A stretch of 64,000 nucleotides of DNA from Microbotryomycetes sp. JL201. Taxonomy: Eukaryota > Basidiomycota > Microbotryomycetes. The notes beneath the pieces are model-generated. The model ran no database searches. It was not told the origin of the DNA and saw only the letters and a list, made by a program, of their open reading frames with translations. Of this stretch, positions 55,042-64,000 are shown one piece after another. How positions within the stretch are numbered: the first letter of the stretch is position 1; every line of letters begins with the position of its first letter. Location of the stretch: assembly GCA_033819885.1 (NCBI GenBank), contig JAQYUZ010000052.1, positions 50,915-114,914 of the forward strand, given 5' to 3'. Position numbers and translations under genes: made by a program.

Positions 55042-56689
55042 ATGTCGGATCCGAACGCCAAAACTCGTCAAGAGACTCTGGCGAAAGGCGCAGACACATT
55101 TGGCGTGCGTTGGCTACCTCTTGCCCGACGCCCGAATGTATGCTGAAACTCGGGCGTAATCAGTGCTTGAACCAGCATCCTCAGCCGACGAATCATGAGA
55201 CGACGTTCAAAGTGGGTGTGAGCGTTGACCGCAACAAAAAATGTCGAAGGACGATGGAAGAGTGAGTTTTTCTTGTCCGCGTGCGCCGAGATTGAGGCTG
55301 ACACTGGCTGCAGTGCCCACTCGTTCATCTACGACTTTGGTGGGATTCGCGGTCAAGGATATTTTGCCATCTTTGACGGCCATGCCGGCAAGCACGCAGC
55401 AGAGTGGTGTGGCGAACACTTTCACGAGGTTTGCTCGCTTGACTGCTACGCGTGACATGGGCTGACTGCTCGGTTTACGCAGCACTTGCTCGAAGGTCTG
55501 AGAACGGCTCCTGCGACGCCAGTGCCCGACTTGCTCAATTCAACTTTTCACGTTGTCGATACGAAATTGTCCGAGCTGGCGTCTTCCGAAGGAACTCATT
55601 CAGGATGTACAGCTGCAGTCGTTTTCCTGAGACTCGAGGACGAGGATGGAAATCCTGTAGGCGAAGCTTCGGGCGTGGGCAAGGCCGTCGAAACAAAGAC
55701 GGGCAAAATTCAAGGCGAGCCCGACGGAGCCTTGAAGGCTGCCCAGGCTGGAGAAGGTACGGAACTGCAACGAGTCAACGGTCGACTACAAGGAGGAGAC
55801 GCGGACGCATCAAACGTTGATGGAGCTTCGAGCTTGTTGGGCTCGTCTTCGGGATCAACGAGCACTGATATCAAGAACAAGATTCGGGCCGTATTGTCGG
55901 GTGGAAAGTCGAGTGCTGTCGACTCGCCGTCGTCCTCCTCGCCCGAGGAGCAACAACAAGAACAAAAACAACAACCAGAGTCTCTCGGAACGAGCGTCCA
56001 CAGTGTCGTGTCTCCAGATGTTCAGATCAAGGGTCCTGCCGAAGTTAGAACAGCTGCGAAACGAACCTTGTACACTGCAAACGTTGGGGACGCGAGGGCG
56101 GTCTTGTCGTGAGTCTCTGCCTATCGAGAGCAACCCATTTGCTAATGTCGGGGGTTTGTCAGGCGTGGAGGCCGAGCTGTTCGATTGACGTACGACCACA
56201 AAGGCTCGGACGCCAAGGAAGCGAAACGCATTACGGACGCTGGCGGGTTTGTCATGAACAATCGAGTGAATGGCGTTCTAGCCGTGACTAGGTCATTGGG
56301 AGACTCTTCTATGAAAGAGTTTGTCGTCGGCAGTCCTTATACGACAGAGACGGCGATCGGTCCTGGTGACGATTTCTTAATTGTCGCATGCGATGGCGTC
56401 AGTCCCTTGCCGTCGACTTGGGAGGACAACTGACCTGATGGTGCGATTTGCAGCTGTGGGACGTGTGTCAAGACCAAGAGGCCGTCGATTTGATCAAGGA
56501 CGTCAAGGATCCGCAAGAGGCTTCGCAGGTTTTATTAGACCATGCGCTCAAGTGAGTGTCGGCGAGCGGGTCGGCGAGGCTCGTACCTAACGCATGGGCG
56601 CACAATGCAGCAACTTTTCGGCAGATAATTTGAGCGTGCTCGTCGTCGCGCTTTCGCACGAAGAAGCGGCGCCGGCGGTATCGGCTTGA
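55042..56689 (+). CDS. PP2C-type serine/threonine phosphatase with internal insertion, 425 aa
   Basis: Mg2+/Mn2+-dependent protein phosphatase, Ptc1-like. Exons 55042-55104, 55200-55261, 55314-55428, 55483-56108, 56163-56397, 56454-56551, 56611-56689. The motif series is complete: RRTMED-AHSFIYD (metal-binding Asp), [98 protein letters not shown] and [16 protein letters not shown]. Between the SGCTAA strand and the ANVGD strand there is an insertion of about 125 residues, low-complexity and Ser/Gln-rich ([14 protein letters not shown]). The N-terminal exon boundary uses a weak acceptor (ATGAG|ACG), and an upstream first exon cannot be excluded. Confidence 0.9.
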
Positions 56690-57044
56690 TTTATGGACAA
56701 TTACCCGGCGAGCGTGGAGGGGTTGGGTTTTTGTTGGCTTATGAGAGGTCCAAGAACGTCAGGCGACAGTTGTAATCAAGTATCTTGTCAGTGTTTCCAA
56801 AAGCCGAGTGAGCGAGGTGGGAGCTCCGGGACACGGGGCCATTGGCGTCTTGCGGAATCTCTGCACGGCGAGAGCGCGCGCCGGGCGAGCAGGTATTTAT
56901 TGGATCGAGCTCGGGAGCACGAGTGTCTGCAGGCTCTCACCATCCGTGGCCGGTTTGCACGTGAGCGGGCTGCGCTCTACGGCACATACGCGCACACACG
57001 CGCCTTGAAGCGGGGGCATCACTCGCGTGTCCACGCGCTACACA
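56690..57044. other. Intergenic, PP2C 3' flank and BSD gene promoter
   Basis: 355 bp, GC-rich, with alternating purine-pyrimidine CGCGCAC near 56990. No gene seen. Confidence 0.45.
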
Positions 57045-59103
57045 ATGTCGCAAACTGTCGACGCTGCCGCGCGTGATAATGGCGCCGTCACAACCGAGCA
57101 CGAACGCGCAGAGGCTCGTGCGCCCCTGGCGACGGACACGGGCAGCAATGCGCATGAAACTGCACATGTCGACTCTATAGCGTTTCTTCCCGCGTCTCCG
57201 GAAAACGTTCAAGGGTCTGCTCCATCCTCGACCACGATCGAGCAAGAATTGTCCAACGTATTGTCTGGATTGTCGGGTTTCTGGGGCAAAGTGCGCAAAC
57301 AGGCAAGTCGCTCGTTCGTGCTCTCGTCCAATAACGAGACTGACTTTTGAGCAGAGCGCCAACGTGTATCAACAAGCCGAAAAGCAAATGGAGACGGCCC
57401 GCAAAGACTTGACGCCACTGATGGAAAAGGCAAAGGCAAACCTTGATTCGATCGGAGAACAGACGAGACAAGAGTTTGCCAGGTTGTCTGAACAATCGAC
57501 GACGACGGGCGTCGTAATCGGACCGGACGGGTTTCCGCTCTTGTTGGACGACTCGCCCGCGAGAACGCCCCTGCCGCCTTTGACGACGACGACGACGGCG
57601 GCGGCGGCATCCGACAGCTCTGAAAAGGCGGTAACATCGAGTGACGACAAGGGCAAAGGCGTCGATCGTGGGGAGCGAGACGAGGCTTTCGGAGCGGGTC
57701 CAAGGAACGACGCGCCCGCGCTCACGAGCTCGACACCTGCATCAGACGCGGCGAAAGCGGCCGCAGACCAAGCTGCAAAAGCTTCAGCTTCGGCTGCGGC
57801 GTTCTTCAGCCGTTTGCAAGCCCAGGTCGCGTCAAATCCAAACGTACAAGGGTTGTCTAAGAATTTGTCAACATTGCAACATCAAGTTCAACACAACCTG
57901 ACGGCGCTGCCTTTAAACTTGCAAACAAATCTGCATCAATTACAAGAACAATTTGCCCATATCGACTTGCAAGAGTCTTCTAAAACGGCAGAAGCGTACT
58001 TGAGCAAAGGTGAACATTGGTTGCAAGAGTTTTCCCAAGAAGTTGGAAGGCTGGCCATGGAGACTGTCAAAGTCGTGCCTCCGGCTGACGAGGCAGACTT
58101 GAGTCACGAGAGGACAAGAAAGAGAGAAGAGAGGTTGCGCAAAGCTCAAGAAGTGGCGATTGGTAGACGCGACCTTCTGGTCTGGAAGTTAAGATCGGAC
58201 AAGGACACTTTGCTCGTTGATCCAGCCGAACCTGTTACGACGACAGCTAGTGGCGCCGACGACAAGACGACAAAGGCTTTCAGCGAGTTTATCGAATCTG
58301 TCAAGCTCAAAGGCGGATTTGCGGGTCTAGAATGGCAATCGCGCATCGCTCAAGAACTCGAACAAGGCAGAGACAAGCTGAAAGCGACTTTTGATGCGCT
58401 CGTGCCTGCGGAGATGTCGGATGAAACGTTCTGGTCGAGGTACTTTTTCCACGTTGGTCAGATTGACGAGGATGAACTGAGGCGGAAACAAATTCTTGAG
58501 AGTGAGTGCACCAAGACCGCTACAAATGGACACTGACCTTTTTTGCGCACAGCCGATGTCAACGATGATGATTTCAGCTGGGACATGGACGATGAGGATG
58601 ACAGCAACGCCGCCTCTTTGCAGGCAGCACAAGCGACATCCGAGACTGTGAACGATTCTATCGGCTCGAATCCCGCCTCACTCGAGCCTCCGTTGACGAC
58701 GACGACGACGACGAGCGGGTCCACGACCGGTGGTGGCACAACTCCACAATTGAACAGAAACGATTCAAGCTCGGCCTGCTCTGAAACAGATTGGGGATTC
58801 TCACCTGATCCAAGAGAAGAGGTTGGCTTTGTGCAAAATTCTTCAACTTTGGCGTCACTAGCGACGGCGACGACGGATACGCATGTCGACACAAGCCAAG
58901 CGGCTACAACAAAGGCGACGACGACCGAGAGCGTCAAAGATTGTGCCAGTCCGAGAGCGAGTTCGGACGGTACGAGTAGCTATGATGTAGTGGGCGAACG
59001 CAGTGGAGCGCCTAGCGAACGAGGTGACGAGCAAGATCGTGAAGCCAAAACGGCGGCAACAAAGCCGACCGAAGCAGAGACCGACGACAGTGATTGGGAA
59101 TGA
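57045..59103 (+). CDS. BSD-domain protein, Dos2-like, 651 aa
   Basis: Exons 57045-57302, 57355-58501, 58553-59103. The BSD domain lies near residues 430-465: FDALVPAEMSDETFWSRYFF followed by HVGQIDEDELRRKQIL, with the conserved F-W pair. Before it are long amphipathic helices (QQAEKQMETARKDLTPLMEK; LQTNLHQLQEQFAHIDLQES) and an N-terminal short segment with LSGLSGFWGKVRKQ, resembling an amphipathic membrane-binding helix. The C-terminus is acidic and Ser/Thr-rich, ending DDSDWE, as in Dos2/BSDC1-type proteins. Intron 1 (57303-57354) is GC-AG (CAG|GCAAGT); reading through it gives a stop within 16 codons. Yeast Dos2 has ill-defined roles in ubiquitin-related processes; function here is inferred only by family. 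Confidence 0.88.
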
Positions 59104-59376
59104 GACTCGGAAGGGCTGCGTATCGCGTATCTTGGTAGTAATTCGCGACTGGTCGGTTAGTGTATCCGACATTCTTCCTTTGTGCAACAGATTTCGTGGT
59201 TACAGAACAACTATCTATATACAAAGTTACGCAACGGCATTTGTCCGCACCAAAATCATTATCGAGTCGTGTTAAAGCGCTAGCTCGGGACGGAATCACG
59301 CGACAGAGTTGAGACGTTTCCATTCTTGACGGACTATCGAACGCTGATCAATGCCAAGGAACCCGCGTTTATTTGG

Positions 59377-60589
59377 TCACTCACTTTGTCTGACAAAGTC
59401 GCCTACTTCGTGACCCTCAGGGCATTGTTTCCATGTGCCTAGAATGCAGGTACGTCAGTGTTTCTCCCGATTCGTGACAGCGAAACGAACCATCGTGAAT
59501 GCTGTGCAGGCCGGAATTAGTCAGCATACCGCAGAGACCGGTGCAGCCTGCGCTCACCATACTGGTTTGCCACCGATGACAATCGTACAACTCTTTGTGA
59601 TTTCGAGTTGTTTCGCAGCCTTGACCGACATTTGCAGCAATTGAGCACCTTCTTTACCATTGACGCACTCGCTGATTTCGTCCCACTCTGTGTTTTTCCG
59701 GGCGAATGCAGGTTAGCGCCGAGTACCCGAGTCTGAAGCAGAGCGGAAGCACTTGCTGTGTCCGACAACGCCTGCGCATGATTTGGCCACGTTCTCGTTG
59801 CCGATTCGAGACGTCGGACCATAGTTGACGCATTGGATGAACTGGGGCGCGGTGCAAACGTCAGCAGGGGCGGCTACCCAAAGAAAAAAAAAACAGCATA
59901 TCTCACGTTCCACCAGTCGGCCCACGGGTTGATCTCGCCACTCTCGCCTTGAAAGTACTGTTTTCGTAGCGTGAGCTACCAAGCATTGTCCTGTTGATGC
60001 TGAACTTGCCTTTGCGGCACAAAGCTGCTGCACGTTGCCCGCGCACTCTGTCTGTCCATGCATGCATTCGACGCCGTACGGTTTCGACTCTTGGTCGAGT
60101 TTGCCAATGTAGACGAGGTTCAAGTCTGCGAGTTGACCGACTTGATCGAGCACTCTGTCAAACACAATCTCGCACACTTGCTGTCGATCGCAGAGTGGCG
60201 AATCGAGTGGCGAATCGAGAGGCGAATCGAGTGGGGCCACGGCAGCGGGACAATGTCAGCGGTATTGATGCATGGTGTGCACGCGACTGCTCACTGCGTC
60301 TGGGCACTTGGACATTACACCGAGGACGACTGGGAATCCGCGCGTTAGCTCGTCTGTCCATACGGGAACGCACTCGCAAGGACGCACCGGGCACCTTTGT
60401 GCTAGATTGGGACACGTCCAGAGGGTGTAAGTTGTCGCCAGTCTGCCATGTCAATTCGTGACTGCCGTTGTCGCCTGTTGTGGATGACGCCGTGCCATCA
60501 TGGCCGCGGTCGTCAGCGACAGCCGGTGCGGCGACGCAGCCAAGCGATAGGACGAGGAATACCGTTGCAGCCTGCAGCAACCAGCGCAT
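59377..60589 (-). CDS. GILT-family secreted/lysosomal thiol reductase, 248 aa
   Basis: Gamma-interferon-inducible lysosomal thiol reductase fold, predicted vacuolar or secreted disulfide reductase. Exons 60589-60388, 60329-60295, 60180-60010, 59957-59907, 59841-59757, 59687-59558, 59501-59491, 59438-59377. Signal peptide MRWLLQAATVFLVLSLGCVA. Active-site region PVVLGVMSKCPDA-QVCE is split by intron 2: the first Cys is kept, and the CxxC/S second position is Ala. Then VFDRVLDQVGQLADLNLVYI, YGVECMHGQTECAGNVQQLC, WADWWNFIQCVNYG, KWDEISECVNGKEG, SCTIVIGGKPVCIHDGTWK and CPEGHEVGDFVRQ. Introns 3 and 5 are GC-AG and exon 7 is 11 nt. The terminal codons contain GTGAGT, so a further exon is possible. 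Confidence 0.92.
60193..60234. repeat. 12-bp tandem repeat inside GILT intron 2
   Basis: Unit GAGTGGCGAATC, about 3.5 copies with one substitution, within the 114-nt intron 60181-60294. It begins about ten bases upstream of the acceptor on the coding strand. Visible directly. Confidence 0.9.
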
Positions 60590-60861
60590 GAGGACGTGCG
60601 AGGAGCGTGGGTGGACGGCGAGCGAAAGCGATCAAGTGACGTGATGTCGCACGTGACCCGTGACCTTTTTAGGCCAGGCCCTGCACAATTACAGCGCAGT
60701 GTAAATAATGCAAGTTTTGATCGGTTGACGCCTTTTAGTCGATCAGCACGATGCAGGGGCGCGCTCGGGCCTCTCGAGTGCCTTAAACGGAGCGAAACGC
60801 GCGGCGGGCAGCGACGCGGGTTTGAGACGCACATTCTCTCGCGCCGCACCTCGTCAGAACG
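60590..60861. promoter_or_regulatory. Short bidirectional promoter, GILT / mitoribosomal protein, with CACGTG
   Basis: 272 bp between divergent ATGs. GCACGTGACC contains CACGTG at 60650-60655, 61 bp from the GILT start and about 207 bp from the other. Confidence 0.55.
60650..60655. promoter_or_regulatory. CACGTG site in the GILT / mitoribosomal promoter
   Basis: Single palindromic site within a 272-bp shared promoter; candidate bHLH (Cbf1/USF-type) binding site. Confidence 0.45.
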
Positions 60862-61992
60862 ATGCAGGCAACACCATTGTGTCAAGGTGAGTGCTTGACC
60901 AGCTCGAGTGTCAGTGTGCGTGTGACGTACATGCGCTGGCGCTCAGTCGCCTTTTTTCTGCCCGGCCGTCGCTTGCCCGTAACTAGTGCTCACTTGCACC
61001 CGTGTCGCAGCCTCGCGCGAGTGTACGAGACATTTCGCCAGGCGCAGCGCCGCCAGCCGCATAGGCGTGCGTTGCTTGTCGGCACAAGCCGCCGCTGCGG
61101 CATCCGTTGACAGCGCAACACCAAGCGGCAGCAATATTCGGCAGCCCGTTCACGCCTCGAGCAGCGGATCAACACTGTACTCGCCCACGACAGACGTCAT
61201 GACGCAACACGTTGCCCGACTGCTCGGATCCGTCAACCTCAAACTCGAGCCGAGTGTCATCCAACGCGCACTGACGCACAAGAGCGCAATCAACAAGACA
61301 AGGCCATCCTCGCCGCAAGAGGTTCAAGACAGACTTGTCGGTCATGGCGAAAAGCTCGCATTCATCGGTCAGTCGCGCGCTACGACACGGGCAACGCTGG
61401 CTCCAGCCAATACAGGATTCTATCTATCGCGCACATGCTCACACTCTGCTTGGCACATCCGCATAGGGCGACGTGTGCTGCGGCTACACTTGGCAGCTTA
61501 TCTCTCGACGGCACTCGTACACGACAGCTACGCACAAGCGACATACCTCTCTGACGAGTCGTTGTCACGGATATTAGAGACGAAAGAGCTCGGCGCAAAC
61601 GTCGGAAGAGTGTGGGGACTTGAAAGAGCACTGCGATGGCGCGAAGTTGTAAGGGGCGCACTCCGTTCCGCGATTTGATTTTTGGCTGATTCGCCCTTTT
61701 GTTTGCGCTGGTCTGCAGAGAGGACCGAACGGCGAAATGACAGGGCTGTACAAGTCTCGAGGAACGGCGGTCGAAGCTTTACTCGGCGCCATATACACGC
61801 AACAGGTCAGCCTAGTTCCAGAATCAAAACGCTCCCAACACGGGCTGATTGCGGACATGTGTGCAGGGCATCGAAGCATCAACAAAGACATTCAACGAGC
61901 TCGTGTTGCCCCACTTGTCTCTGACAAGCGGACTCAGGAGGGCAATTGAGAACATCGGTTCGACGGAGGAGCAGGCAAGGTTGACGGCATGA
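60862..61992 (+). CDS. Mitochondrial ribosomal protein with inactive RNase III domain (mL57/mL44 type)
   Basis: Predicted large-subunit mitoribosomal protein. Exons 60862-60886, 61011-61367, 61467-61648, 61719-61805, 61867-61992; 258 aa. The N-terminus (MQATPLCQ-ASRECTRHFARR then SAASRIGVRCLSAQAAAA) is Arg/Ala/Ser-rich like a matrix presequence. The RNase III fold: PSVIQRALTHKSAINKTRP, GHGEKLAFIGRRVLRLHLAA, then SRGTAVEALLGAIYTQQGIE. The usual signature NERLEFLGD is changed to GEKLAFIGR, losing the second Glu and the Asp used for metal binding, so it should not cleave RNA. This is typical of the mL44/mL57 mitoribosomal proteins; choosing between them needs a search. Confidence 0.85.
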
Positions 61993-64000
61993 CGTGAAGC
62001 GGAGCTGTAGTTGATTTCCACGCGCGAGGAGACGAAAATTGTTGTATGAATAGCTTGAAGAGCAACACCTGTATGACAAGCTGTTGCGTTTTTGAGCGCC
62101 TTGCGTTCTGCTCACCAGGTCACGGCGCTATCAGCCGACAACCCTCAGCGGCTCAGCCATAAAAAGCTGCGTGCCGCTCGCCGTCGCGCGCTGCAGAGCG
62201 TCTCCCATTCGAAACCATACGGAAAGATTGCAAGTGTGCGCGCTCGGGCCTTGTCAGCCCGCGAGCGAGCTCGAGTCCACTCGTCGCCTCTCGCTGTCGT
62301 CGGCGCGCGCTGTAGGCCGGCAAGGACATTCGGGTTATCGCACCACTGAAAAGCGAGCCTTTTCCATGTCCTCGCGCAAGCGTCTGACATTCTGGTTTGC
62401 TAGGCCGCGATTCATCATCAGTGGGACTTGTGCTCTTTGCTTGCTCTCATTGGACAGAGCGTAATTTCATCGTAGTGCAAGTGTATATGGCTACTTCTGC
62501 GTGCTGAACGCTACTTGAGGACTTTGATTTGACTCGTTGGTCGTGCGTCTGGCGCGCTTGTAGATCTCGGCTGTAGCCGAATCAGCCACGTCGGACTCTG
62601 CAAGTCATTGCGAGCGCGTCAACCCTCGCGAAACTGTATCTCGCGAGGGTGTCAGGGCGCAAAGCCGTTTTGCAAAGCATTGCGACGTGATCCGATCTGA
62701 ACGTGTTTGCTACCAGATTGTCACGACCAGAGATCGCTATTTGCTGCAATGAAGCTGTTCATCAAGCTCTTGACCTTGACGCGTGCAGAGCTCTGGAATT
62801 TCGCGTTGCGCAGAGTGGCTTTTGTCGCGTACGACCTAGATTTTTGCTTGTGCAGCGAGCCATTCAACCAATGAGAATACATGCCGATCGATCATTGTTA
62901 AGCGTGTGCGGTCGTCTGATTCCGAAAGATGCATCGGTAGCGATATCACGCCGCTGATTTCTCGGCACGCCGCCTCGCTTGACGAAATTCGCCAAGTCGA
63001 GAAGCCGAGTGTCCGCACACGGAGAATCGGTAGTTGGTATGTTATCTTGCCTGACCACATAACTTGGAAGAGGGACAAAAGCTTGATTCGTGTATGCCGT
63101 AGCCATGCATCCTGCAGCATCTGCTTCGCGTTCGCTCGAGCGATGGGCAACTTGAGCGCTGCCTTTGAGCCTGTGCGTGCAGCCCTGCTGTGTACTCCTC
63201 TGACCTTTGATGCGACCGGAAAATCAAGATGGGTTCTGCATGCCAACGACTCGAGGGAGGCAATTTCATGTCTTGGCAATATTCGACGCGCGAAAGCTCG
63301 GGCCTCTTTCGCTCTCGCGTCTCGGTCGGCTGCAACCGACGCCCGCGGATGATTCGGCGCGCGCTCGACTAGAACACTTAGCGCACAAGGCACGCTGTGT
63401 CAGACAATATCACGTTCATGAGCGAAATTTGGCGGCGGCGGCGGCGATGACGGTGGCGCGCGCTCTGCCGACCCCCGATTGCGGCTATCTCCAGCCTACG
63501 CCAACGCCTGGCTCAGCGGCAGCATATTTGAGTGTTACAAGCTTTTGATCGCGTGCGTCTGCTTTGACGCGCGGCGGCCCCTTCATGCGCCAACGTACGC
63601 GGCTGACCGACGCCGCCTCAGCCACACCGTCAAGGCCATTGCAAGGCTTGGCAACGCTTCGAATAGACTTGCGTTGGCTGACGCGATGGTTAGTCGAGCC
63701 GGCAAGCATGACGAGGGAGCTCTGAACGTCACCAGCCCATTGCGCGCCACTCAGGCCGACCGCGCCTGTGACGTACACGCCTAGAGCCGACGCGAGCACC
63801 GTCACGCGACAGTATCATCGTTGAGTATAACTGTACACGTACAATGGCCTACAGAAATGCGCGTTGGCATCGGTGGCGTTTCTCGAACTATCGCGCTTCG
63901 TGACAAAGCAGACGTAACCGTGTTCAGCCTTGGTCTGTTGCAATTCACTGCACCATCAATCGTCTCCGTCTGCTTGCGCGCGCGCATATGAACAGTCATT
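61993..64000. other. Terminal 2 kb without a supported gene
   Basis: GC-rich sequence with overlapping frames on both strands that show no domain, no signal peptide led by ATG and no splice logic. A (GCG)5 run lies at 63432-63446. A gene whose coding part lies beyond the right edge could have its promoter or leader here. I see no tRNA. Confidence 0.45.
63432..63446. repeat. (GCG)5 trinucleotide run
   Basis: Five perfect GCG units in apparently noncoding sequence. Confidence 0.9.

Noticed and set aside
61993-64000. Several open frames in the last 2 kb, including minus-strand 62836-63393 and 63485-63805
   Set aside because: Starts are non-ATG or out of context, and no family, signal peptide or splice pattern supports them.

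Overview
This window is nuclear DNA of an intron-rich fungus, most likely a basidiomycete. The evidence is the dense short introns (mostly 50-100 nt), fungal-type families (Kch1-like K+ transporter, siderophore-type MFS transporter, Zn2Cys6 regulator, FG nucleoporin, fungal GFA and GILT proteins) and about 25 genes in 62 kb. Placement in Pucciniomycotina is a guess. I see no mobile element, CRISPR array, rRNA or convincing tRNA. Exon models were built by hand from reading frame, splice consensus and family similarity recalled from memory; nothing was aligned by machine.

Layout: 1-1621 SUA5 (-, runs off the left edge); 2067-3025 ARPC3 (-); 3452-4613 glycerate kinase-like (+); 5294-7732 siderophore-type MFS transporter (+); 9685-11951 UDP-glucose pyrophosphorylase (-); 12118-14567 Zn2Cys6 regulator (-); 15195-18325 unknown membrane protein (+); 18431-19876 tubulin cofactor C (-); 20971-21873 disordered protein (+); 22079-24780 CTNNBL1 (-); 24899-28509 membrane-anchored amidohydrolase (-); 28888-30742 two tandem GFA-domain genes (+); 31558-35113 raffinose-synthase-like GH36 (-); 35714-36903 alpha/beta hydrolase (-); 37446-40278 KCH1-like transporter (+); 40825-43059 unknown (+); 43082-47198 giant disordered protein (-); 47481-48522 ChaC-type gamma-glutamylcyclotransferase (-); 49170-50038 small GPI-type secreted protein (-); 50644-54236 FG nucleoporin with an N-terminal membrane helix (+); 55042-56689 PP2C (+); 57045-59103 BSD-domain protein (+); 59377-60589 GILT-type thiol reductase (-); 60862-61992 mitoribosomal RNase III-like protein (+). 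The last 2 kb hold nothing I can support.

Most genes are housekeeping (tRNA modification, actin nucleation, splicing, tubulin folding, UDP-glucose, nuclear pore, mitoribosome) and do not form one pathway. A loose theme is thiol/glutathione chemistry: ChaC, two GFA proteins and GILT. Several divergent pairs share short intergenic regions, some with CACGTG.

The strongest unusual signals are architectural. About 11 of roughly 109 inferred introns use GC-AG ends. One nucleoporin begins with a transmembrane helix, a POM121-like layout. There are apparent 2-, 11- and 18-nt microexons, a coding exon that is only ATG, and a SUA5 reading frame with two starts, the longer adding a mitochondrial-type presequence.
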